Positions 18,201 through 25,655 of a stretch of DNA of 64,000 nucleotides are shown here, one piece after another. The DNA is from Bacteroidota bacterium (GTDB taxonomy: Bacteria; Bacteroidota; Bacteroidia; 2-12-FULL-35-15): contig CANIQT010000003.1 of NCBI GenBank assembly GCA_947469885.1, positions 186,001 through 250,000 on the forward strand, written 5' to 3'. The notes below the pieces were generated by a model. That model did not search any database. It saw only the letters and a list, made by a program, of their open reading frames with translations, and was not told where the DNA came from. Within the stretch, counting starts at the first letter, position 1. Every line of letters begins with the position of its first letter. The position numbers and the translations under genes were made by a program.

Positions 18201-20393
18201 TTAAAAATAATAATATAGCATTGAACCGATAAGAATAAACCAAATCAATGCTGGTGCCCAATAATTATTTTGCTTTCGAATCCAAACGAAGGAAAGAATA
18301 ATCATTATTATTAAAAAAGTAGCATAAGAGATAATTCCAGCTTTTACAATCAGTGGATTTTTATATTGAAATGTTACTACGTGTTCTCCTTGTGGAAAAA
18401 GAACAGACATCGTTAAATAGTTTGATAAAATAACAGGTGTTGGATTGTTATCTATCAATGCTTCCCAACCGGTATAATTACTTTGTAAAAGTGTTAGTAA
18501 TTGTGGTTTGGATGCTGATGCTTTAAGAGTAATTGAGTTGGGATTAAAAGATGTTATTGCAGTTGATGCTATTAATGAATCTTTATTACTTAAATTTAAT
18601 TGTAAAGAAATTGTTTTATAATCTTCGTCAGAATGTACAATTGATTTATGAGTTAATGTTGAGGAATCCAATTTGTTTACTTCTGATTCGGGATAAATAT
18701 TGTCAGAAAAATATACTAATGGATTTGTGAGCATTGCCTTTTTTATATTAGGATGCTTTTCTTCTAAATCATAATAATTTTTAAATGTATAGGAGTTAAA
18801 TCCTTCAAAAGAAATCTGTTTGTGGAAAACACTCGTGTTCTTATACAAACCATGCTTTTGCCCAATTTCAGTTGTATTGTCAATTATATTATTGTTAGCA
18901 GGAACTGGAAAGTCTTGTGGTAATGAAGTAATGTAATCATGAAGCTCTTTCGGGGATGTTTGTGAAAATCCTAAGTAAGGAAGGTTCATTTGCAGGGCAA
19001 CAAGCATATCCAGAATAATAAGTATAGAAGTTATTTTCAACCAATGTTTTTTAATTGAGGTGGATAGTGTCATAATGAGAATGCCAAGAAAAAACAATTG
19101 AATGCAACCCTGAAGTATTATACTTTGCTTTAACGTTGCAGCTCTTATGAAATCGAAAACACTCGGGAATTTATTTAAAAAGAAAAATGATTCACCTTGA
19201 TTTTTGACAAATGCAATTACAACCAATAGCAATAGCGATAAAAAGCTTAGTAATGTTATCCTTAAAACCTTTTTACTAATTAAGGAGGTTTCATCAATAA
19301 ATACTGCCAATTGTTTTCCTCCTAACAATAAAAATATAATCACAGAAAATAAACTATAATAACTTGGAAAACGAAAAAGATTAAGGAAAGGCAGGTGAGA
19401 AAATAATTTGTGCAAAGGGGTATATGCTCCAAACGAAAGAATTAAACATACTAGTGCAAAACCCAACAATACTTTTTCGAAAGAAGATTTTTTGCTTATC
19501 AAAGCAAATAAAACAAAAATCAGCATGATTACTCCGAAATAAATATTGGACATAGAAGGATCAGTGTTATAAAATTCCCCGCTGTTAACTGTGGAAAATG
19601 GAACAAGAAGCGAAAGCAAAGATTGTGGTGATAGCGGGCATTCCGAAACATATTCATAAGTCAATCCGCTTAATCGTGATACATAAGGTGCCGTTTGATA
19701 AAATGCAACTAATACCACTGAAGCCATTAATACAGTTGCAATACCAAACAATAAATTCACTTTAATATAAGTAAGAATATCTTTTTTGTTTTTCTCTTTT
19801 ATAGCCTGGTAAACAAAATATCCAAAAATCGTAACGAATAAATAAATAAGAATAATGGAGAATGTATGATTGCCACCTGTAAGGTTAAAGAACATGAATA
19901 TAGAAACGTAGAGCGCACGCAGATAACTTTTCTCCGTATGCATTTTGTAGTAATTCAGAATAATAAAAGGTAACCAAGCAGCTCCGATGATTGCATAAAA
20001 ATGCTGAACATGCGCAACAAAGAAGCCTCCAAGCATGTAACACACTCCAACCAAAAAAGCAACATTTCTTTTGGAATGAAAACACAAGGAAAGAAAATAC
20101 ATTCCCATCCCGGCAAGGAATACATAAAAGATAAACAGGAAATGCAAGGTGTAATTGGTTTGCCCGGTTGTCATACTTAAGAGTATAGACTCTATGTACC
20201 AGGTTGGTCCCTGTAAATCGGCATGAATGGGATAACCCAACTGCTGATAAGGATTCCAGAAAGGAAAGATGTGATTTTGAAAACACTGCGAAATATAATA
20301 CCGCCAGGGAATCCAGCAGTTAATCATATCATGTGTTACCGAATATTTTAGAAAAGCAATTTGCCAGTAACCCAGAATTGCTATTAACAGCAA
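18201..20393 (-). CDS. YfhO-family multi-pass membrane protein
   Basis: A 730-residue protein with about a dozen membrane segments and a C-terminal soluble portion (about 530-680) before a final pair of membrane helices. The N-terminal loop with TPS-like features (DMINCWIPWRYYISQCFQN, FPFWNPYQQLGYPIHAD) is typical of the YfhO family. These are GT-C fold proteins linked in Firmicutes to glycosylation of cell-wall teichoic or lipoteichoic polymers; the Bacteroidota substrate is not known. The apparent start is TTG at 20393. No ATG lies upstream before the REP-like element at 20414-20564, so insertion of that element may have replaced the original 5' region. Confidence 0.75.
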   Translation of the reverse strand: MLLIAILGYWQIAFLKYSVTHDMINCWIPWRYYISQCFQNHIFPFWNPYQQLGYPIHADLQGPTWYIESILLSMTTGQTNYTLHFLFIFYVFLAGMGMYFLSLCFHSKRNVAFLVGVCYMLGGFFVAHVQHFYAIIGAAWLPFIILNYYKMHTEKSYLRALYVSIFMFFNLTGGNHTFSIILIYLFVTIFGYFVYQAIKEKNKKDILTYIKVNLLFGIATVLMASVVLVAFYQTAPYVSRLSGLTYEYVSECPLSPQSLLSLLVPFSTVNSGEFYNTDPSMSNIYFGVIMLIFVLFALISKKSSFEKVLLGFALVCLILSFGAYTPLHKLFSHLPFLNLFRFPSYYSLFSVIIFLLLGGKQLAVFIDETSLISKKVLRITLLSFLSLLLLVVIAFVKNQGESFFFLNKFPSVFDFIRAATLKQSIILQGCIQLFFLGILIMTLSTSIKKHWLKITSILIILDMLVALQMNLPYLGFSQTSPKELHDYITSLPQDFPVPANNNIIDNTTEIGQKHGLYKNTSVFHKQISFEGFNSYTFKNYYDLEEKHPNIKKAMLTNPLVYFSDNIYPESEVNKLDSSTLTHKSIVHSDEDYKTISLQLNLSNKDSLIASTAITSFNPNSITLKASASKPQLLTLLQSNYTGWEALIDNNPTPVILSNYLTMSVLFPQGEHVVTFQYKNPLIVKAGIISYATFLIIMIILSFVWIRKQNNYWAPALIWFILIGSMLYYYF

Positions 20394-20413
20394 TAAAGTG
20401 AGATAAATGGAAT

Positions 20414-20564
20414 CGCCTCTCCCCTTAATCCCCTCTCCGAAGGAGAGGGGGCGAGACGAATGCGGTGTATTGTTTAATGTTTTAATCTTTCTTATGTTTT
20501 TTTATGCTTCCAACTTCACGCATTGGCTCCCCTCTCCTTTGGAGAGGGGCTGGGGGTGAGGCTT
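20414..20564. mobile_element. Paired REP-like palindromic element, copy 3
   Basis: The left hairpin has stem CCCCTCTCC/GGAGAGGGG (about 20430-20450) and the right hairpin CCCCTCTCC/GGAGAGGGG (about 20528-20548). The terminal inverted flanks are GCCTCTCCCC and GGGGGTGAGGC. It fills the gap between lysS, whose stop it touches, and the YfhO-like gene. Its internal 75 bp aligns loosely with copy 2. Confidence 0.8.
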
Positions 20565-20565
20565 C

Positions 20566-22272
20566 TTATACCGCCTGAAATACCGGTCCTTCTCTTTTCA
20601 CCATGTTTTTTTCTGTAAGTGAAGTAAGTATTTTCGCTAATTGATTTTTTGAAATCCCTGTACTTTCACTCACGCTCACAACGGTTGCTTGTGTTTGTTT
20701 TTTCACTTCATCCAAAACTTTTTGTTCATCAGGAGTCAACACCACAGCCGCTTTCTTAATTTCTTCGGGTCTCATTTGAGGGAAAAACAAAACATCCTGT
20801 ATAGAATGTGAATTGGTCATAATCATTGCAAGACGGTCGATACCGATACCTATTCCCGAAGTTGGAGGCATGCCGTATTCCAGTGCACGAAGAAAATCCT
20901 GGTCAATAAACATGGCTTCATCATCCCCACGCTCCATTAGTTTTGCCTGTTCTTCAAACCGTTCACGCTGTTCGAGCGGGTCGTTTAATTCTGAATAAGC
21001 ATTTGCTAATTCTTTTCCGTTTAACATCAATTCAAACCGTTCTACTAATCCCGGTTTGCTGCGATGTTTCTTGGTAAGCGGGCTCATCTCTACCGGATAA
21101 TCAGTAATAAAAGTAGGCTGAATATAATTGCCTTCGCACTTGCCGCCAAATATTTCATCTATCAGTTTTCCTTTGCCCATGGTATTATCCACAGGAATAT
21201 TTAATTGTTTACAGGCATCGCGCAATCCGTTTTCATCCATCTCACTAATGTCAATTCCGGTAAAATCTTTTATTGACTCATACATGGTAACACGTTTGAA
21301 AGGACGTTTGAATTCAATAATTGTATCGCCAACTTTCACCTGTGTGGTCCCATTCAAATCAATTGCAATTTTCTCAATTAATTCTTCCGTAACATCCATC
21401 ATCCAGTTGTAATCTTTGTAAGCCACATATAGCTCCATTACAGTGAATTCCGGATTATGCGTTCTATCCATTCCTTCATTACGGAAGTTGCGGGAAAATT
21501 CATACACCCCGTCAAAACCACCTACAATTAGTCGTTTCAGGTATAACTCATTTGCAATACGCAAATACATCGGAATGTTCAAAGTGTTATGATGTGTTGT
21601 AAAAGGCCTTGCAGTAGCACCACCAGGGATTGCCTGCAATACGGGAGTATCCACTTCCAAATATCCTTTTGCATTATAAAAATCACGAATGGTATTTACC
21701 ATCTTCGTGCGTTTCATAAATGTTTCTTTTACATGAGGATTGATAATCAAATCCACATAACGCTGACGATACCGAAACTCCGGGTCGGTTACTTCATCGT
21801 GTGCTACTCCTGCTTCATCAATCTTTACAACAGGTAGCGGACGAATGGACTTACACAACATTTTAAATGTAGTGGCATGAATAGATATTTCTCCCACCTT
21901 GGTAATAAACACATACCCTGTAATGCCAATAATATCGCCTATATCTGTATGCTTCTTAAATAATAAATCAAAAAGACTTTTGTCTTCACCCGGACAAATA
22001 TCATCTCTGCGAATATAAATTTGTATTCGTCCTGTGGCATCCTGCAAACTTACAAAACAAGCTTTGCCCATATCACGGACACTCATTACACGCCCGGCAA
22101 TGTTGATGTTTTTATATTCTTCCTCTTTCCCGGCAGTAAAGTTTTCTAATATGTTTTTAGCAGTTGCATTTATTTCTACCAACTCCGCAGGATAAGCATC
22201 AATACCCATTTTGGTTATCTCTGCCAGCTTGTTTCTTCTTAGTTGTTCCTGTTCGCTTAACTCGTTACTCAT
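20566..22272 (-). CDS. lysS: Lysyl-tRNA synthetase, class II
   Basis: A 568-residue enzyme that charges tRNA-Lys. It has an OB-fold anticodon-binding domain (about 55-165, INIAGRVMSVRDMGKACFV) and a class II core with motif 1 around DPEFRYRQRYVDLI, motif 2 FRNEGMDRTHNPEFT and motif 3 GIGIGIDRLAMIMTN. It is about 60 residues longer than the E. coli enzyme. The extra C-terminal tail (about 510-568) contains a helix-turn-helix-like stretch, VVSVSESTGISKNQLAKIL, followed by a charged wing (TEKNMVKREG). Such tails occur, as I recall, in other Bacteroidota LysS proteins. Confidence 0.96.
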   Translation of the reverse strand: MSNELSEQEQLRRNKLAEITKMGIDAYPAELVEINATAKNILENFTAGKEEEYKNINIAGRVMSVRDMGKACFVSLQDATGRIQIYIRRDDICPGEDKSLFDLLFKKHTDIGDIIGITGYVFITKVGEISIHATTFKMLCKSIRPLPVVKIDEAGVAHDEVTDPEFRYRQRYVDLIINPHVKETFMKRTKMVNTIRDFYNAKGYLEVDTPVLQAIPGGATARPFTTHHNTLNIPMYLRIANELYLKRLIVGGFDGVYEFSRNFRNEGMDRTHNPEFTVMELYVAYKDYNWMMDVTEELIEKIAIDLNGTTQVKVGDTIIEFKRPFKRVTMYESIKDFTGIDISEMDENGLRDACKQLNIPVDNTMGKGKLIDEIFGGKCEGNYIQPTFITDYPVEMSPLTKKHRSKPGLVERFELMLNGKELANAYSELNDPLEQRERFEEQAKLMERGDDEAMFIDQDFLRALEYGMPPTSGIGIGIDRLAMIMTNSHSIQDVLFFPQMRPEEIKKAAVVLTPDEQKVLDEVKKQTQATVVSVSESTGISKNQLAKILTSLTEKNMVKREGPVFQAV

Positions 22273-22375
22273 TTATATGTTTATTAAAATATTTTTGTTC
22301 GGCAAATATACGATGTATGGAATTATAAATTATGAATTATGAATTTAAAATGAAGTGTTGTTGAGGCAAAATCAC

Positions 22376-22383
22376 TATTTTTG
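22376..22383 (+). promoter_or_regulatory. Candidate -7 box for the isomerase gene
   Basis: TATTTTTG fits the Bacteroidota TAnnTTTG consensus and ends 29 bp before the ATG of the phosphosugar isomerase. TTG triplets lie 12-18 bp upstream, slightly too close for a standard -33 element. An AATTATGAATTATGAATT phrase precedes it (22321-22348). Confidence 0.45.
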
Positions 22384-22412
22384 CACCCCAATTAAAAATC
22401 TATTTACCATAA

Positions 22413-23396
22413 ATGAAAGCATTAGTAGCAAACTTTTCGAAACAATTAACCGAGGCAATAGCGATAGGAACCAATGCAAAATTAACTCCTGCAAAAAATT
22501 CAATTTCCAATGTATTAATCTGCGGACTGGGCGGTTCGGGCATTGGCGGTAGCATTGTAAGCCAACTTGTGGATAGTAATGCGACAGCACCTATCAATAT
22601 TTCGAAAGGATACTTTATCCCGGCTTATGTTAATGAAAATACGCTGGTCATTATTTCTTCTTATTCCGGCAACACAGAAGAAACGCTGAACTGCATGGAA
22701 CTTGCCATTGCTAAGAATGCAAAAATTGTGAGTATTACTTCCGGGGGAAAAGTTTTAGCTGTTTCGAAAGAAAAAAATCTGGATGTCGTCATCGTTCCCG
22801 GTGGCATGCCTCCCCGCTCGTGTTTAGGGTATTCGTTAACTCAGTTGTTTTTTATTTTAGGATTTAATAAAATCATTTCTAATGATTACAAAGCCGAACT
22901 GGAAACTGCTGTAAAATTAATAGATACAGAAGAACAAAATATTATAGCTGAAGCCACTAGTGTTGCCAACAAGTTGCTTGATAAAATGCCTGTAATATAT
23001 GCCACCACCTATAATGAAGGCATTGCCATTCGTTTTCGTCAGCAATTAAATGAAAATGCAAAAATTCTTTGCTGGCATCATATCATTCCTGAAATGAACC
23101 ACAACGAACTGGTGGGCTGGACTCAGAAAAACGACAACCTTTCCGTTGTTTTATTTTTAGATAAAGATGAATATTCGCGCAATCTTACACGTGTAGAAAT
23201 AAACAAAGAAGTAATCAGAAAATACACTTCCAACATTACTGAAATACATTCAAAAGGAAATTCAGCCATCGAAAAAGCAATTTACTTTATCCATCTTGGC
23301 GACTGGGTTTCAGTTATTTTAGGCGAGTTGCGCGGTGCCGACCTTATGGAAGTGAATGTGATTAATCATTTGAAATCTAAACTTTCAGAAATTTAA
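22413..23396 (+). CDS. Bifunctional phosphoglucose/phosphomannose isomerase
   Basis: A 327-residue SIS-domain enzyme of the archaeal/Bacteroidota type that interconverts glucose 6-phosphate or mannose 6-phosphate with fructose 6-phosphate. The first SIS domain starts with ICGLGGSGIGGSIVSQL (about 31-47), continues with the phosphate loop IISSYSGNTEETLN (about 76-89), and includes the PRSCLGYSL stretch (about 132-140). The C-terminal PGI domain carries RFRQQLNENAK and the catalytic-histidine region WHHIIPEMNHNELVGW (about 227-242). It is divergent from lysS. Confidence 0.92.
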   Translation: MKALVANFSKQLTEAIAIGTNAKLTPAKNSISNVLICGLGGSGIGGSIVSQLVDSNATAPINISKGYFIPAYVNENTLVIISSYSGNTEETLNCMELAIAKNAKIVSITSGGKVLAVSKEKNLDVVIVPGGMPPRSCLGYSLTQLFFILGFNKIISNDYKAELETAVKLIDTEEQNIIAEATSVANKLLDKMPVIYATTYNEGIAIRFRQQLNENAKILCWHHIIPEMNHNELVGWTQKNDNLSVVLFLDKDEYSRNLTRVEINKEVIRKYTSNITEIHSKGNSAIEKAIYFIHLGDWVSVILGELRGADLMEVNVINHLKSKLSEI

Positions 23397-23480
23397 ATTT
23401 TTAAATTGTTTTATTGCTATATTGTTATAAAATAGTTTTGATTTAAAAGTTTAGCTCTTCAACAATATGACAATTTAACA

Positions 23481-24197
23481 ATGCAGTTAGTTAAGTTTAT
23501 AGATTTAGGATTGATAGATTATAAACAAGCATGGGATTATCAGGAAAAACTATTTGACGAATTAGTTTCACTTAAAATTGCCAATCGCAATTCCCCCAAC
23601 AACCAACAAGCAGCAACCAATAACTATTTAATCTTCTGCGAACACCCCCACGTTTATACCTTAGGCAAAAGCGGAAAAGAAGATAACCTGTTGGTAAACG
23701 AAACTCAGTTGAAAGAAAAACACGCAACCTATTATAAAATAAATCGTGGTGGAGATATTACCTACCATGGTCCCGGGCAGATTGTAGGTTATCCCATTTT
23801 AGATTTAGATAATTTTTTTACTGACATACATAAGTACCTGCGGTTTCTGGAAGAAATGGTAATTCGCACACTTGTTGAATATGGTATTGAAGCAGGGAGA
23901 AGCAAAGGCGAAACAGGTGTTTGGTTAGATGCCGATATTCCACATAAAGCACGAAAGATCTGTGCCATGGGCGTTCGTGCAAGTCGCTGGGTAACCATGC
24001 ACGGCTTTGCTTTTAATGTAAATACGGATTTAAATTATTTCGATAATATTATTCCCTGCGGCATTACTGATAAGGCTGTAACTTCACTGGATAAAGAACT
24101 TGGACATAAAGTGGATGAAAAAGAACTGAAGCAAAAACTAAAAAAACATTTTGCCAATTTGTTTGAATGCGAATTGATTCTAATGACTAATCACTAA
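23481..24197 (+). CDS. lipB: Octanoyl-[acyl-carrier-protein]:protein N-octanoyltransferase
   Basis: A 238-residue enzyme that transfers octanoate from ACP to lipoyl domains, including that of SucB encoded 5 kb away. The family signature RGGDITYHGPGQIVGYPILD is at 89-108. Catalytic Lys159 (ARKICAMGVRAS) and Cys193 (IIPCGITDKAV) are present. Residues 36-49 (RNSPNNQQAATNNY) form an extra Asn/Gln-rich loop encoded by a CAACAACC-type phrase seen elsewhere between genes. The 3' end overlaps that of the convergent T9SS cargo gene by 18 bp. Confidence 0.95.
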   Translation: MQLVKFIDLGLIDYKQAWDYQEKLFDELVSLKIANRNSPNNQQAATNNYLIFCEHPHVYTLGKSGKEDNLLVNETQLKEKHATYYKINRGGDITYHGPGQIVGYPILDLDNFFTDIHKYLRFLEEMVIRTLVEYGIEAGRSKGETGVWLDADIPHKARKICAMGVRASRWVTMHGFAFNVNTDLNYFDNIIPCGITDKAVTSLDKELGHKVDEKELKQKLKKHFANLFECELILMTNH

Positions 24198-24830
24198 TTT
24201 ATCTTTCAATCTATTTCCATCTATATCTGCGGTAACAAAATAAATTCCATCAGATAAACTCTCAGTATTTATTGAGGTGTTATAAGTAGCAGTAGTTATC
24301 GCTTTTATTAATTGCCCCTTATCGTCATAAATACTTATGAGTGCATTCAGATGATTCAAGTTACCTACATTAATATTTATTGAATTTGTTGCAGGATTCG
24401 GAAAGATAACTAAAGAATTGGTTTCTAAAACCAGCTCTTTAATTCCAACAGTGCAATTCATCGGATAGTTAAAAGCACAAGTAGAAAGATATATTCCGTC
24501 TCTTAAATAAACGATTCCAGTAAAGCCACTGTTTAAACTATCCAATGAAGTTGGGATATTATGAACTATTGTGTCGCCTGCTAACTGAGCAAAAAAGAAA
24601 AATGCTGTATCAATGTTACCTACAGTATCTCCAACCGAATTAGTAACTACTACTGTTGGATAATTTACATTCATGGTGTCTCCATTATAAATGGTAACAT
24701 TTAATGTGTTTGAACCAACTGTATCTATTGTAATGTTAAGCACACAAAACGCAGGACAGTTTATTGTTTGTGCTTTATTTGTGTTTAGAAATAAAATGAA
24801 TAAAGCGAATAAAAGTGTAATTTTTTTCAT
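24180..24830 (-). CDS. Secreted protein with T9SS type A sorting domain
   Basis: A 216-residue secreted protein: signal peptide to about residue 20 (ending NTNKAQ), a beta-rich body of about 115 residues with cysteine pairs (CPAFCVLN, STCAFNYPMNC) and a typical type A sorting domain (about 140-216) starting VIFPNPATNSININV and ending KLVISH. The body resembles a small immunoglobulin-like domain, but I do not recognise a family. It should be exported through SprA and attached to the surface or released. Confidence 0.88.
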   Translation of the reverse strand: MKKITLLFALFILFLNTNKAQTINCPAFCVLNITIDTVGSNTLNVTIYNGDTMNVNYPTVVVTNSVGDTVGNIDTAFFFFAQLAGDTIVHNIPTSLDSLNSGFTGIVYLRDGIYLSTCAFNYPMNCTVGIKELVLETNSLVIFPNPATNSININVGNLNHLNALISIYDDKGQLIKAITTATYNTSINTESLSDGIYFVTADIDGNRLKDKLVISH

Positions 24831-24850
24831 AGTATCAATATTAATTTGAG

Positions 24851-24858
24851 CAAAGGTA
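24851..24858 (-). promoter_or_regulatory. Candidate -7 box for the T9SS cargo gene
   Basis: The minus strand reads TACCTTTG, a perfect TAnnTTTG match, 21 bp upstream of the start codon. No good -33 TTTG was found at the normal distance. Confidence 0.45.
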
Positions 24859-24918
24859 CATAAAGTATTAAAACCTTAATGAAACATAAATTAGTAAGTT
24901 TGTAAAAAATAAAACAAA

Positions 24919-25236
24919 ATGATTTACGACAAACATATATTTATCTGTGTCAATCAAAGAGCAGCAGGAGCAGAAAGAAGAAGCTGCGGAGAAGCGCACG
25001 GAATGGAAATAGTGGATGCTTTTAAAAAGAAACTGAAAGAAAAACAACTTACCATCAAAGTTCGAGCACAAAAAACAGGGTGTCTGGATATCTGTGATTT
25101 CGGACAAACGTTGGTGGTTTATCCGGAAGGAGTGTTTTATGTGGGAGTAGAATTAAGCGATGTGGATGAAATAATAGAAGAGCATATCGTAAATAATAAA
25201 CCTGTGGAGAGGCTAAGGTTGGAAAAGAAAAAATAA
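24919..25236 (+). CDS. Thioredoxin-like [2Fe-2S] ferredoxin
   Basis: A 105-residue protein with the four cysteines expected for thioredoxin-fold [2Fe-2S] ferredoxins: Cys10 (HIFICVNQR), Cys23 (RSCGEA), Cys55 and Cys59 (KTGCLDICDFGQTLVVYPEG). Such ferredoxins carry single electrons in the cytosol; the partner is unknown. The next gene starts 2 bp after its stop, so the two are very likely cotranslated. Confidence 0.9.
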   Translation: MIYDKHIFICVNQRAAGAERRSCGEAHGMEIVDAFKKKLKEKQLTIKVRAQKTGCLDICDFGQTLVVYPEGVFYVGVELSDVDEIIEEHIVNNKPVERLRLEKKK

Positions 25237-25237
25237 A

Positions 25238-25591
25238 ATGAACTTCACTGACATTTCGAAATACATCAACCGGCTTGATTTGATAAAAGATACAGCTGAA
25301 CAAATTATTAAGGACTTTGAAATGTTTGGAATGGAAATAAAATTCTCGGGTAATGCTTACAATGCTTATGAAGAATTGTTCGACCAGATAGCACCTCACA
25401 TCAATAAACTCATCTCTACCAATCAGCAAAAGTTCATGGGAATTTTATATCGCATTGATTTAAGTGATGTGCAAATAAAAACAGCGGTGAACGAAAATTC
25501 TTCGGAATCATTTTCAACAATTATTACTGATTTGATTATAAAGCGAGAGTTGCAGAAAGTAGTTATTCGCAATCATTATAAATCTAAATAA
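25238..25591 (+). CDS. Conserved hypothetical protein after the ferredoxin
   Basis: A 117-residue, mostly helical, soluble protein with no signal peptide or membrane segment. The sequence (IKFSGNAYNAYEELFDQIAPHINKL, and the C-terminal LQKVVIRNHYKSK) looks like a widespread Bacteroidota hypothetical family, but I cannot give it a function. The 2-bp spacing to the ferredoxin gene suggests a joint role or at least coexpression. Confidence 0.7.
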   Translation: MNFTDISKYINRLDLIKDTAEQIIKDFEMFGMEIKFSGNAYNAYEELFDQIAPHINKLISTNQQKFMGILYRIDLSDVQIKTAVNENSSESFSTIITDLIIKRELQKVVIRNHYKSK

Positions 25592-25655
25592 TTGTTCCCT
25601 TAATGTTCAGTAAAAATATTAATTTTGTTGTCCTAATTATCGAAAGAAAAAAATA

